From Rutpela maculata (lineage: Eukaryota > Arthropoda > Insecta > Coleoptera > Cerambycidae): a DNA stretch of 64,000 nt. Position numbers and translations under genes: made by a program. Below, piece after piece: positions 1 through 11,595 of the stretch (position 1 is its first letter; every line of letters starts with the position of its first letter). The notes under the pieces were generated by a model, which was not told where the DNA came from, made no database searches, and saw only the letters and a list, made by a program, of their open reading frames with translations. The DNA is taken from NCBI GenBank assembly GCA_936432065.2, contig OW386291.2, positions 105,589,823 through 105,653,822 on the forward strand, written 5' to 3'.

Positions 1-1030
1 GGTTCCATTAGAGTTTTGATTTTTTTTCTTCGCTTTGGAGATATTTACTGGAATGTGTGGCGATATACGGCAAAAATCACACATTTCTTGTTTAAAAAGT
101 TGGTAACTCCTTAACCTTGGCTCCCAGGCCAAAAAACTACTCTAACGAATTTAAATAGAATTTGATTTGTTAAAACACTTTTTTTGATTTTTTGTTCCGA
201 CAAAAATGAGAGAAATAGAAGGAGAGGAAGTGAGGACTTTTTTTTCGGTAAAATTACGCCATTATGTCACCGTAGTTAATCGGTAATTAACTAAAATTGA
301 TCTCAAATAAGATGTCCTCTTAATATCTTGTATTATCTAGACTCTCCATTAATCTCGATCCTTCGAAGTAAACGTTTCAGGGAAAAATGATTTTTTTTAA
401 ATTTGCATGCATTTTCTGAAATTTTCTCCATTTTCCCAAAAATCTCGATAATTACCTATCAGTTTTTTCAAAATATTTGTAGATACCAATTCTAAATAAA
501 ATTGAGCTTTCCGACGCTTTTTTTATTTTCTCCCTAACATAAAAAACAACGAAGTTATGACCGAAAATATACGCCTCTTCGTATTTCCTAAAATTCATAA
601 AATATTTATTTGCAAACTGGAAAATTACAAGTTAAAAGTTAAGGCATTAGTATGTGTACATTTTGGTACTGACAGACAGGGCCGGTTTTAAGCACTTTTT
701 AAGGGGGGGGGGGGGGGGGTGCGAAATTGTTATAATAGCGAATGACTTCTTCTCCTTTGCTCCTATATTTTCTTTATATATGATTAGTCGCGTCAAGGTG
801 GATATTTTCTGAGAAGGTTTCTGGCAAAGGATTAATCAGCATAATTTGTTATGCAAATTGTTTATTGCAGTCTAAGGAACATTGGTAAAAAGAAAAAACA
901 GGCCGCTGGACTTTTTTCATTTTGTTATTAATAAACAATTTTAAGCACTAATAATTTAATTAAATTTGTTAATTTGCTATCTCGGAAACTAATTGAGAAA
1001 ACTGACTGAAAATATATACTTGGGGAATTT
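1..1030. other. AT-rich DNA without a recognisable gene
   Basis: No reading frame here resembles a known protein. A G homopolymer of about 17 bases lies near 703-719, just after a GGGCCGGTTTTAAG stretch that looks like the end of a small DNA element whose partner end was not found. A short segment near 505-560 (GAGCTTTCCGACGC and following) recurs near 48655-48725, so part of this stretch is repeat-derived. Confidence 0.5.
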
Positions 1031-1480
1031 CGAGGTCCTTGATTACAATTTTGAAAATTGGAAAATTCAAGATGGCTGACCCATAATAGCGGCTATGAAG
1101 TATAAAAATCAGATTTTCTGGCTTAAGTTTACATCTTTGAGAAAAATTAAATAAAACAATAAAAAAGTGTTTTGAATGCCATTTTGCACCTAAATACACG
1201 ATTTATGAGTAACTCTTATTTACCCCAATTGGGGGTTAACCTTAGTTTATTTAAACAAAGTAACCATTTTTTAAAATATTCGGATAAATTACTCAAATTT
1301 TTTTTAGTAAAAATATTTTAAATAGATGTAATTTAATTACTCGTACTGAATTAATTTTACTGTTAATTGGTTCAAAGGGCATACAAATTTTAAATACAAC
1401 GCGCTTTCTTGATCCCGGGATTTACATACGGTAAAGACTCCTTAGTACTTCCTTAATATTAGTACCAAACTTTTCAATAT

Positions 1481-2028
1481 AGACTGGCGGTACATGACCA
1501 GTCAGGTGCAACGTTTTTAAAATGCATGCCAATCATATATATGAATAAAATTACCATGAATATGCCAGAAACACAAATTTTAGGCAGTCGTCGCGTGCAG
1601 AAGGGTGTGCAAACCGATTTTTTTTGTTTTTTTTTGTGTTTTTTTTAAATTATTTTAAAATGGATGCCAATAGTGCCAAACGAAAAGCCTTGAGAAAAAA
1701 TTCAAAATCAAAATCATCTAAAATCAAGAACACCAAAAAATTTTATGATTTAATGTGCGCATCAAAAGTTGTTTTGCGCGCGGAAACTGCACGCCAATGA
1801 ATTTCCGCTGGATTCTTTTTCACGGCTTTTCGTTTGGCACTATTGGCATCCATTTAAAAAAAAAAAACACAAAAAAAAAAAACAGAAAAAATCGATTTGC
1901 ACACCCTTCTGCACGCGACGACTGCCCAAAATTTGCGTTTTTGGCATATTCATGGTAATTTCATTCATATATATGATTGGCATGCATTTTAAAAACGTTG
2001 CACCTGACTGGTCATGTACCGCCAGTCT
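1481..2028. mobile_element. Fold-back element, ~215 bp arms
   Basis: The left arm (about 1481-1703) begins AGACTGGCGGTACATGACC and the right arm (about 1810-2028) ends with its reverse complement; the match continues with few differences through the T-rich stretch to the CGAAAAG segment. The loop is about 105 bp. Such structure fits a non-autonomous DNA transposon with long terminal inverted repeats. The terminal motif resembles the AGTCTGGC motif that is repeated inside the element at 3603-4894. No clear target-site duplication was found. Confidence 0.7.
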
Positions 2029-2158
2029 AATAGGAAGAGATGAGATTTACCTCAATAATATGTTGAATAAATTTTTTCACGATAATGAAATTGACGATGT
2101 TCAAGAAGAAGAAAGAAATGAAGATGTAGAACAAGAGGAGCAATATTTCCATTTATAA
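2029..2158 (+). pseudogene. Acidic C-terminal protein tail, possible transposase remnant
   Basis: An open stretch directly after the fold-back element runs to a stop at 2156-2158 and encodes about 42 residues: GRDEIYLNNMLNKFF followed by a strongly acidic tail. A charged segment ending in an aromatic and then an acidic end is seen at the C-terminus of many PIF/Harbinger nucleases, but this match is weak and rests on pattern alone. The upstream part of any gene is replaced by the fold-back arm. It could equally be chance open sequence in AT-rich DNA. Confidence 0.25.
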
Positions 2159-2509
2159 ATAACTCAAATGAAATTGAAAAAAAATATTTTAAAGAATTGT
2201 GTTCAATTAAATTTATATTTTTATATATTTTTTAAGTAAACAATTTTATAATTGTGTAGAAATAAATAATGAAAAAAAAATTTACTTCGATTCATTCCTT
2301 ATAATACTAAAACACTTTTTGCTTCTGCAATTTCCACGTAAAATGCACGTAAACAAAGTTTAAATTGTATACTGACCATTATTATTAATTTTAAAAATTA
2401 CATATTAAATTAAAAAAGTATCTAATAATATATTAAAAAATATATCGCGTTTTTATACTCTATAGCCGCCAATCTTGAATTTTCCAATTTTCATTTCCAA
2501 TAATCTGCG

Positions 2510-3216
2510 ACCAATATTGTGGTCGAGTTGAGAAATTCAAGCTTCAAGTTGGGAGAATTCGGGAAGAATTTCATCCCCCCCCGCTCATCAATTTTTCATC
2601 GTGGAGACAATTTTTTTAAGGAGTTGGGAAAATTCCTGTAATGAGAGTTGGGAATTATTACCCCCCCCCCAAAAAAAACCCTAGCGACATCCCTATTTTC
2701 AATAAATTAATCAAGATAGTAAAAAAGTTGCCTATAAATGAAAAAAAAACCAATTTGTACGACAATTAATTAGACATTGTTCAAAGAATTAAATTATCGG
2801 ATATCTGAGATACGTAAACAATGTCGCAAAGTACAGTCAGTGAATGTGTCTAAACTAAATAAACGTTATAAATGAACTTTCTCAGAATTTTTGTTTTGCT
2901 TGTGTAGTTAGAAAAATATAAAATGTATTTATTTTAGGTATTAAGTGCGAAGTATAGTATAGATAAGCTTATTTTATTGCAAAATTAATTATTATCTGTA
3001 GAAATATAAGTCTGATGTAAAAGCTTTTATAAATATTTTTTATTTTTTTCAAATCGATGCTCAAATTTAAGACTTGAAATTATATAAATGATAACCTTAA
3101 GCTCCAGTGAATTAGTTAAAACTAGTTAATAAATAACGAGGCAAATTACTACCAAATAGCATCCCTTTGGGAATTTGTTAAGTTCATTCACCTGATTCAT
3201 CGAATTAGTGAAAAAA
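2510..3216. other. AT-rich DNA, no gene seen
   Basis: This stretch contains C homopolymers near 2574-2582 and 2661-2670 next to GCTCATCAATTTTTC, a motif combination also present in the hAT-type elements at 6207-6508 and 39992-40281, so part of it may be a decayed relative of those. Nothing coding was recognised. Confidence 0.4.
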
Positions 3217-3301
3217 ACCGCTGCCCAATTCATTACTTCCACATCCAGATTTGTTATCCAAATCTTTCCCAACGGGGGGTGGATGAGGCGTTTCGTTCTT
3301 G
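3217..3301 (+). repeat. Truncated copy of the ACTTCCACATCC repeat
   Basis: The sequence reads CCGCTGCCCA, ATTACTTCCACATCC, then ATCCAAATCT and a GGGGTGGATGAGGCGTTTCG stretch, matching the 5' part of the longer copies at 6715-7324, 32764-33473 and (reversed) 9690-10411. It stops just before the TACAG end of the next transposon. Confidence 0.6.
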
Positions 3302-3602
3302 TACAGAGTAGACCAAATTAGATGGGATTTGGGATTTTCTTTAAAACTATGGCAGATAGACGAAAATCAATCAGCTCGATTTTCGAGAAGCAAATAATGG
3401 CGCAAACCCCGATCGTCTATCTTTTTCGACTACCGAGCTACAGAGAGTTTTCGCAAAATCGGCATTTTTGGATGACCTCTCAGTTACCAAGTGTCGAACA
3501 GAAAACAGTAACACGAGTAACACTTTGTTATGGCACTTTTTTAAGTAGAATCCGTTGCTGATGAGAAGAAAATTGTGCATGCCTCATAGTCCGGTGATAT
3601 TA

Positions 3603-4894
3603 TAGTCCAGGAGGCAGTGAAATTTTTTCGTACTTATTTTCCCAGTCGGTGTATATGAATTAATCTGTTCTCTTAGTGACAAAAAACAAGAATTTTTGAG
3701 TCTGGCTAAAATTTTTGGATGGATTCAAAAAATAAAAACACAATGCAAGTCCACTTATTTTCCCAGTCATAAATATTTTACATTTACTAAAGTGGAACAT
3801 AAAGTTTATGAAAATAGCAGTCTGGCTTATCTCAGATAGCGGAAAGTGAGTCTGGCTGAAAATTTGCGGATTTCAAAATTTGACGAATTTTGCCAGGCTT
3901 GAAATTTAGCACATAAATGGATACAATTCTAAACTGTAATTAAAAATAAGTCTGGCTCATTTAAGAAATTGGCAAATGAGTCTGGCGGCATCTTCAAAAT
4001 GGGAAAAATAGAAAATTTTTGCTCTTATTTTCCCGGATTTGAAAATTTGCCACATGATAGATTATACTATAATTTCATAGAAAATACACGTCTGGCTGAC
4101 ATTTACAATCACGAAGGCCTTGCCAGACTCACAAGCCAGGTAGTTAAACGAGGAGTGGAATAGCAGCACGTGCGTATTTAGGTAACGACGCTGGAATGCG
4201 AGTTACCTGAGCGCAGCTGCCTAGACCCCTGTCCCTTGTATACCTATCTCTGTCAGTTACTCGGATTTTGAGTTCGTTCTTACTACCATATGACAATATA
4301 CACTATAGTGATGGGTCGAACCAGCTATTTTTGTTTAGCAGCTACTTCTGCTACTGCCACTTTCAATTAGCAGTTAAAAATAGCTGCTATTTTAATGCTG
4401 TCATAAAAAAGAACATATACGTATGACACTAATCACCTGTATAATTGAACGTGCCGAATTCAGCGCCTGACGATCATTAGACGAGTCTGGCAAGGCTTTA
4501 GGGGTGTTCCACATTAGCCAGATTGTATTTTAAGCTGTTATTATAATATAGGCCATCATCTGATAAATTTTCATGACTGCGAAAATGAGGGAAATTATTT
4601 TGATGAAAACTTTTCAGTTTTTCACCTGCCAGACATATTATCCATACTCACAGATTAGCCAGACTATTTTTTTTACTTAACTTCAGTATACCTCATTCTA
4701 CTAGAACTATTTTCATCACTGGGAAAAAAAGGGCAGTGTATTCGTATGTTCTGACGCATTTTCCGCCTCAACCCATCGGAAAATCCCCCCCTAAATATAT
4801 ATGAATTTTGCTTAGAATTACTAACCGAACAATTCTATCCATGTTTGCTGACTGGGAAAATAAGTACCGAAAATCGTCACTGCCTCCTGGACTA
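3603..4894. mobile_element. TAGTCC-end element with subterminal AGTCTGGC repeats, TSD TTA
   Basis: The ends are TAGTCCAGGAGGCAGTGA and its reverse complement; the inverted repeats extend about 46 bp to CTTATTTTCCCAGTC. TTA flanks it at 3600-3602 and 4895-4897, and the sister arm near 8510-8526 lacks the insert. The interior has no gene but carries AGTCTGGC near 3699, 3819, 3849, 3949, 3979 and 4090, and the reverse complement GCCAGA(C/T) near 4517, 4627 and 4658, together with extra CTTATTTTCCCAG copies near 3757 and 4023. A 3-bp TTA duplication also fits PIF/Harbinger, so the superfamily is not settled. Confidence 0.75.
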
Positions 4895-6084
4895 TTAGGA
4901 AAATGTCTCGGAAAGTTTTGGGACAAGCCAAAAATTAGTCTACCCCCTACAGAATTTCCTCAGGAATCCGAAAAAAATAGTGTTGACCACTCAAAATGGC
5001 GGCTTTAATTGTTATTCAACTTTTTGTAAACAAAATGAATTTTGCTTATAAAGGTCATAGAAAAACGTTCGACCCGTCAATTTCTTCGCCATGGGTTCCC
5101 CTATAAGGTAGGTATATGCAAAGAACTAATTTTTGATAGTTAATAACATTTTATGGCAAAAAACTGAAAAAATTGGATTTTTCGATCCTCGAACTTTGAA
5201 GTACTGTAGAAACAAATATAAAATCTGCATGTTAACGATATTATGAGAAGTAGTACATATTTTTACCCTTAATGAAATGCACTTTGTTCCGTTGCAAAAT
5301 ATTAATTATTTTTTTTGCAATTAATTTAAAAAAAAAAAAAAATTCAAACTGTTATACTAAAAGATCACATTAATATTTTACAGTTCTGTTTCGGTAAAAA
5401 CATTGTATTTGACGTACATTTACATAATCAAAAAGAATATTGCAAAAAAAATTTAATTTGCGACTTTGTTACGCAAAAAATTAATTTTGCAACTTAAACA
5501 AATGTAAATATCTCAGTGGATTTTGCATAAAATTTATTGCAACTAACGGCATTTTAGTTGTCATAAAAAAACACGAATTTAAGAAAAAAAATTTTTGCTC
5601 CGATTCTTTGGAGCCGAGATATGAAGATTTCACGTTTTTTGTGATTACGGCGAAATTTGAAAATATTTTTACTTGAAAATTTAACTGAATATACCCCAGA
5701 GTGTGTGTTATCACTTACGCAAAGTGCCATGTCTATATATGTAGATGGGCCATGGAAAAAAAATCGAGAAAATTGCATCCTTGGCACTCGCGCTCACACA
5801 AGAAGCCAGATCCCCCTTCCCCTTTACTGCTAGTGGCGTACTTGGACAGTTTTACCGCGGCGGCAGCTTCATTTCTCTTTTTCTCGGCTTCAGGAGTGGC
5901 TAGATGGACTTTTTTTTTAATTCAACTTATTTTTTTTCTCAGCTTTCCGATTATTCGATTATTTTTCAATCATTCAATTACGTTGCTTCATAAAATAAAT
6001 ATGTAAAGATTACATACAATTTATTTGATAAGACATTGATGAGTGACTAGTTTTTACTCTTATTGTGGATAAAAAAGGTATACA

Positions 6085-6630
6085 TTTTGTATTTAAAAAT
6101 TAATTTATTGAATGTACAAACTAAAGCTTATTTTTCTGTCCTCGTTTTTATTTTTAGGGTGATTTCCTGTGTCGGACTCGCTGTCCGTTTCGTCTCGCAT
6201 TTCTGCCAGGCCTGTAGCTAGGGGGAGGGGGGGCAGGACGGGCACTGCCCGTCCTGGAATAGGTTTCGCCCGACCTACGATGATCGTAATGGGGGCAATT
6301 TTAACTGTCTTTTAAATATGTTGAAAGAGATTGGGTAAAAATTGTCTAAATTTTTCGGATGAAAATTTTTTTTGTATTTCTCCCCCCTCGCTCATCAAAA
6401 AATTTTTTTTGGATTCCCCCCGCTCATCTAAAAATTTTTCGGATTTTCTTTACGGGCCCGTCCTGAAAAATTGTTTGCCCATCCTGAAAGCACTTAGCTA
6501 CAGGCCTGATTTCTGCGTACAGACAATCATTGCCATCATCGTCATTATTTATATCAACATTTCCAATAACTTCCTCATTTTCTTGCATTTCATTTAATTT
6601 AAACTGACAGACATCAATATTGATTTAATT
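6085..6630 (-). pseudogene. Acidic C-terminal coding remnant in the spacer
   Basis: Reading the minus strand from about 6620 to 6509 and, after the hAT-type insert is ignored together with one duplication copy, from 6206 to about 6090 gives a continuous frame rich in D, E and N (segments such as NNDDDGND and DETDSESD). That the frame stays open across the exact insertion point supports real former coding sequence. The protein is not recognised; acidic tails of this kind end several transposase families. It could be what is left of the transposase of the surrounding long-armed element. Confidence 0.35.
6207..6508. mobile_element. hAT-type non-autonomous element, 8-bp duplication
   Basis: The ends are CAGGCCTGTAGCTA and TAGCTACAGGCCTG. 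The 8-bp sequence ATTTCTGC occurs at 6199-6206 and again at 6509-6516, the duplication size of the hAT superfamily. The 302 bp interior is non-coding, with G-rich and C-rich runs. A 170-bp relative with the same ends is at 12633-12802. Confidence 0.85.
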
Positions 6631-6714
6631 TGTTTTAAACAGTGAAATAAACATCTAATTCATAACATAACAATAATGCGTGATTGCTTAAATTATAGAA
6701 TGTTTGTAAAATTG

Positions 6715-7324
6715 TAAAAAAACGCTGCCCAAGGAATCACTTCCACATCCAGATTTTCTATCCAAGTCTCTCACAACGAAAAAAAAAAACCAATAAAACG
6801 ATATGTCACATCGGTAGTGGGGGTAGAAACGGTGGTAGTGGGGGTGGATGAATTGAAAAACAAAATTGAGCTTCTTGTATACACACTAAATCACAATTTT
6901 ATTTTTATCACCCCCTTTAATAATGAATAATGGGGGGAGGGTGGGGGTGGTCGTGGTAACGGGGGTGGCTAATACCAAAGCATTTTTTGGGATCTTAGCT
7001 TCTCTTATTTATACTAAATATCAATTTTATGGACTCTTACTTGCTTAATTTACTCATTTACACCCATTTCCCCAACCCTTCAACGGAATAAGATCAAAAT
7101 TTAAACTTCCAGATCTAGTTAAAATACATACATGTAGCAAATTTCAAGTCAATATATTAAACGGTTCCAGAGTAATCGTGCGCACAAAAAAGTTACAGAC
7201 AGAGCGACAGACTTTTTTGCTCAAACTTAAAATCTCGACATTCTAAGCCTGTTTAAAAGAAATAAAAATTTTTACAATTTTGTTTTTGCGTTACTATACT
7301 TCCACTGGATGTGGAAATAATTAT
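6715..7324 (+). repeat. ACTTCCACATCC dispersed repeat, copy A
   Basis: The copy starts with AAAAAACGCTGCCCAAGGAATC, then ACTTCCACATCC, and ends with ACTTCCACTGGATGTGGAA, which can form a hairpin. Between lie GGGGGTGG-rich tracts, TACACACTAAATCACAATTTTAT, and the block CGTGCGCACAAAAAAGTTACAGACAGA. Copies B (9690-10411, reversed) and C (32764-33473) share the whole order. No protein is encoded. The class is unknown: the end hairpin recalls Helitrons, but the typical CTRR end was not seen. Confidence 0.7.
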
Positions 7325-8773
7325 AAGATGTTTGATTACAAACTACTGAAATTATTTTATCTATAATAATAAAATAATAAAGCCGCTGTATTACAAATTC
7401 TTTTTGCGGAACAACATAATTGAATAATTGAAAAATAATCGAATAATCGGAAAGCTGAGAAAAAAATAAGTTGAATTAAAAAAAAAAACGTCCATCTAGC
7501 CACTCTTGAAGCCGAGAAAAAGAGAAATAAATCTGCCGCCGGGGTAAAACTGTCCAAGTACGCCATTAGCAGTGAAGGGGGAGGGGAATCTGGCGTCTAG
7601 CGTGAACGCGAGCGTCAAGGATGCAATTTTCTCGATTTTTTTTCCATGGCCCATCTAGATATATAGACATGGCACTCTTTTTAAGTGATAACATAGACTC
7701 TAAGGTATATTCAGTTAAATTTTCAAGTAAGAATATTTTCAAATTTCGCCGTAATCACAAAAAACGTGAAATCTTCATATCTCGGCTCCAAAGCATCGGA
7801 GCAAAAATCCTTTTTTCTTAAATTCGTGTTTTTTTATGACAATTAAAATGCCGTTAGTTGCAATAAATTTTATTCAAAATCCACTGAGATATTTACATTT
7901 GTTTAAGTTGCAAAATTGATTTTTTGCGTAAATAAGTCGCAAATTAAAATTTTTTTGAAATATTCTTTTTGATTATGTAAATGTACGTCAAATACAATGT
8001 TTCTACCGAAACAGAACTGTAAAATATTAATATGATCTTTTAGTACAACAGTTTGAATTTTTTTTTATAAATTAATTGCAAAAGAAATAATTAATATTTT
8101 GCAACGGGACAAAGTGCATTTCATTAAGGGTAAAAATATGTACTACGTCTCATAATATCGTTAACATGCAGATTTTATATTTGTTTCTACAGTACTTCAA
8201 AGTTCGAGGATCGAGAAATTCAATATTTTTAGTTTCTTGTCATAAAATGTTCTTAACAATCAAAAATTCGTTCTTTGCATATACCTTTCTTATAGCAGAA
8301 CCCGTAACGAAGAAATTGACGGGTCGAACGTTTTTCTACGACCTTTAGAAGCGAAGATATAAGCAAACAAGTAAGTTGCAAAATTGATTTTGTTTACAAA
8401 AAGTTGAATAACAATTAAAGCCGCCATTTGAGTGGCCAACACTAAATTCGAAATTCTGTAGGGGGTAGGCTAATTTTTGGCTTGTCCCAAAACTTTCCGA
8501 GAAATCGTTATTTTTGAATCTAAAATCACCGGACTATCAGTTTTCGAGATGTAGACATAACTTGTTGTGTTTTTTTTAAATGGAACACCCTGTAAATTAT
8601 TTCATTATTCGATCACAACTAAATTAACTGTCCAACAATATATCATTTCTCTAGAAAAAGTGGTTAATTTTCGAGAAATTTAATATATTTGTGCGGAGGC
8701 CATGGAAAACTATTGACAATAACAACACTTCTTATAATATAAAGTAATTTTGCCAAAAATAGGAACAACTAAA

Positions 8774-9693
8774 CTACAATAAATGTTCGAATTGTCTTCC
8801 ATTGATATCTATGCATTTTTGACACCTTCTTCTTACAGCATTTGTTGCATTTCCAGAAGTTATTATCCGAAACCCAGCTAATGTTTTGTTTTTCAATTCT
8901 TCTATGTTATTAGAACGTTCTTAAATGTTTTTCTTAAAATGTTTTCTTAACCGCTTTTCAAGTCACCAAAGTAACTCCTTGAAAATCCAGAATGATTTTG
9001 TGTTAGGTAAAGAGAAACTAAATATAATATTTTTTAAATAATCCCAAAGCCAAAAGCCGGCAGGAATTATATCCGGAGATCTAGCTGGCCACAAAGTAAG
9101 ACCATTATTTCCTAAAAATTAAACAATATCTAAAATACTTTGTTGTTTATCAATATCCAGTTAGCTAAATTAATTGTTAGTTATCATTTAGTTAACTTCG
9201 CTAAATCGACATCGTTAAACTAGTCCTCTCCAAATTTAAAGCATTTAAATAATTTTACATTTCATTTGACGTATGACCTGGGGCGCCATCGTGTTGGTAA
9301 AATAATCTTTGAAATTGTCTTACAGGCACAAAGGCACATTGTCTACAAAGGGCTCTAATTCTTGTCGTAGGATGTTCATAAAATTTTGGGTATTCAAATT
9401 ACCGTGAAAAAATGAGGACCTATTATTTGGTATCCGATAAAATCACATCATACACCAAATCCAAATCGTCCTTGACGATTAATTGTAGCGATTACGTGTG
9501 GATTTTCATGGTGGTTATTATGCCGATTAAAAATTCCGGCATTGCTTATATGGGCCTCGTCTGTCCATATAATTGTTTCTTTATCCTGGCACTTTATTGC
9601 ACTGCCGCAAAAACCACCGGCAAAAATCGAGACGCTATTGAAAGTCGTTTGGCTGTAGATGGTGTCTAATCCTAATTTTGTAGGATTTGAATT
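8774..9693 (-). pseudogene. Mariner-like DDE transposase, catalytic and C-terminal part
   Basis: On the minus strand the frame contains WTDEAHISNAGIFNRHN (first catalytic Asp in TDEA) near 9520-9570, FYQHDGAPGHTSNEM (second Asp) near 9255-9300, and WPARSPDIIPAGFW (third acidic position, Asp) near 9040-9110, then a C-terminus ending ...FEHLL before a stop at 8774-8776. These are the usual landmarks of the IS630/Tc1/mariner transposase fold found in many insect genomes. The gene is dead: a frameshift and a stop occur before TDEA (near 9600-9660) and more frame breaks follow. The N-terminal part lies at 13213-13557 beyond two insertions. Confidence 0.8.
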
Positions 9694-10411
9694 TATTACT
9701 TCCACGTCCAGTGGAAGTATAGTAACGACAAAAAAATTATTAAAAATTTTTATTGTTCAAATAGGCTTAGAATGTCATGAAACGTCGAGATTTTAAGTTT
9801 GAGAGAAAAAAAATTTCTGTCTATCTGTCGGTCTGTCGGTCTGTCTGTAACTTTTTTTTTGCGCACGTTTACTCTGGAACCGTTTAAGATATTGACTTGA
9901 AATTTGGTACACGTATGTATTTTAACGAGATCTGGAACTAGATTATATTTTCATCTTGTTCCGTCGAAGGGTTGTGGGGTAAATTGGGGTAAATGGGGGT
10001 AAATAGGTAAATGAAGCAGGTAAGAGTTAATAAAATTGGTATTTAGTATATACAAGAGGAGGTAAGGTCTCAAAAAATTTTTTGGCATTAACCACCCCTA
10101 TTACCACCCCCACCCCCACCCCATTATTAAAGGGGGTGAGAAAAAATTGTGATTTAGTGTGTGTACTGTGTACAAGAACCAAAAACCTCAAAATATTTTT
10201 TTACTTCATCCACCCCCACTACCCCCTATCACCACCCCCACCCCACTGCCGATGTGGGATATCGTTTTTGGGGTAGAGAATTTCAAATATTATATTATTA
10301 AAGTTCCATAAACAATTATTTCCACATACAACATTTTTTCGTTGTGAGAGACTTGGATAGAAAATCTGGATGTGGAAGTAGTGATTCTTTGAGCAGCGGT
10401 TTTTTTTTTAA
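9690..10411 (-). repeat. ACTTCCACATCC dispersed repeat, copy B (reversed)
   Basis: This is the reverse-complement counterpart of the copies at 6715 and 32764, running from TTACTTCCACGTCCAGTGGAAG at its left to GATTCTTTGAGCAGCGGTTTTTT at its right. It includes the CTGTCTGTC microsatellite-like tract, GTGCGCACG, and the CACCCCC/GTGGGATATCG tracts. It separates the helix-turn-helix remnant (10415-10445) from the rest of the transposase, so it inserted into that gene. Confidence 0.7.
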
Positions 10412-10414
10412 GCA

Positions 10415-10445
10415 ACGCAACGCAGTTCTTTTTGGGATTCCTAAA
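10415..10445 (-). pseudogene. Transposase helix-turn-helix scrap between two insertions
   Basis: About ten codons on the minus strand read GIPKRTALRCL, the recognition-helix pattern typical of the N-terminal helix-turn-helix of mariner-type transposases (compare G.PKST..R.L). It sits between the palindromic element and repeat copy B, and links the N-terminal part (ending SSREIHEK) to the catalytic part. Confidence 0.6.
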
Positions 10446-11098
10446 GGACATAGCAGGATAAGCATGTGTTAGCTGCCCCCGCACCAATCGGGTCGAAGTT
10501 TTGAGCACAAGTTGATAGTAGTGTTAGACGAAATTTCCCAAAATATTATTTTTGGAAAACAATTTTTACGGGAGTTACGAGGGTAACAAGAAAAATGGAT
10601 TTTTTTTTTCTCAAGAACCGATAAACCGATTTTCATGAAAAAAATATGGCTTTTGATGGCACAAACGTAGAAAAACTTATTGGGTCCATTTGTCAAAAAA
10701 AAAAATGGTGAAAAAATATTTTCAAAATAAAAAAAAAATTTTTAGGGGATATTCTCGAGGCACATCTATCATTTCCTTTAAAATAAATGCTTACATGTCC
10801 CTCTAAAACATATCCAATTTTCAAATCACATATTCAAAATTGATAATCATGAGCTTACTGTGGGCGGCGGCGGTTCATTACTACATCTTACTAAAACGGT
10901 CACTGGCGGCCATTACAGCCCAATCGTTTAAATCAGTATCAAACTTCAAGGAGTGTGGCGCAGATATTTTCAAATTCTCTGACGTCAACTGTTGGGTCAA
11001 ACAAAACCTAGTTTGAAAATTTGAACATTTTGCAATGATGACGTCTGTAGTCAGCCTACGAAAGAATTAGTTTTCAAAGTCCACTACAAGGAGGTTAC

Positions 11099-11595
11099 AG
11101 TGCCTCTCACTAGCCGGGACGCTTGTTTATTGTGAGTCCCCTTGCCTCTCACTAGTCGAGGTGCTTGGTTATTATGAGTCCCCTTGCCTCTCACAATTCA
11201 GGTTGACTTTTTTGCGTGAGTCCTCTTGCCTGTCACGAATCAGGTTACTCTATATTGATGAGACTTCTCTTTGTTTTCATTCTTCGAGAACATCCCATAA
11301 AAATGTTTGTTTTTATTTTGAAAAAAAATTTTTGAAACATTTTGCAATGATGACGTTTAATAGTCAGCCTACCAAAGAACTGTAGTTTTCAAGGTCCACC
11401 ACGTGGAGGTTACAATACGATTTTGGTCCGCTTATTGTCGAGTGCTTGTTTATCGTGCGTCTCCTTGCCTCTCACTAGTCGGGGAGCCTGTTTATTGGTA
11501 GTTCTCTTGCCTCTCACAATTCGGGGTGACTTTTTTGCGTAAGTCCTCTGATTTCTCATGAATCAGGTTAATTTATATTGGTGAGACACTTCTTA
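11099..11595. repeat. Minirepeat arrays, left arm
   Basis: Two blocks, about 11099-11265 and 11455-11595, consist of ~42-bp units of the form TTGCCTCTCACTAGTCGGGG...TTATTGTGAGTCCC, each ending in a diverged unit with CAGGTTACTCTATATTG(A/G)TGAGAC. Mirror copies occupy about 11840-12355 in the right arm. Confidence 0.75.

Larger units (their letters stand above)
1034..2507. repeat. Outer inverted repeat around a fold-back element
   Basis: The segment near 1040-1110 (AAAATTGGAAAATTCAAGAT and following) reappears in reverse complement near 2450-2505, giving arms of roughly 65 bp about 1.4 kb apart. The fold-back element at 1481-2028 lies between them. I read this as an old DNA transposon that later received another insertion, but its true ends and target duplication were not identified. 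Confidence 0.4.
3587..8536. mobile_element. Long-armed element with TAGTCC ends, 3-bp duplication TCA
   Basis: The element begins TAGTCCGGTGAT and ends ATCACCGGACTA. It is flanked by TCA at 3584-3586 and 8537-8539, and the empty site (GCATGCC-TCA-GTTTTCGAG) is preserved in the other inverted repeat of the host transposon near 13645, which proves insertion. The arms are about 1.1 kb each: 3587-5995 (interrupted by the element at 3603-4894) and 7395-8536. The spacer 5996-7394 contains an acidic coding remnant, a hAT-type element and a copy of the ACTTCC repeat. Its termini and duplication size match the transposons at 23156-28016 and 39093-41847, so I infer a non-autonomous relative. Confidence 0.8.

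Noticed and set aside
703..719. G homopolymer as a quadruplex or assembly gap
   Set aside because: A single run with no repeated G-tracts; it adjoins what looks like a decayed element end and could also be a sequencing artefact.
4312..4440. Possible hAT end with AGCAGCTACT repeats inside the 3603-4894 element
   Set aside because: TAGTGATGGGTCGAACC plus repeated AGCTGCTATTT looks like one end, but no partner end or duplication was found.
3603..4894. PIF/Harbinger assignment from the TTA duplication alone
   Set aside because: TTA also fits, but the TAGTCC end and the TCA and TTG duplications of related elements argue for a different group; left open in the feature.
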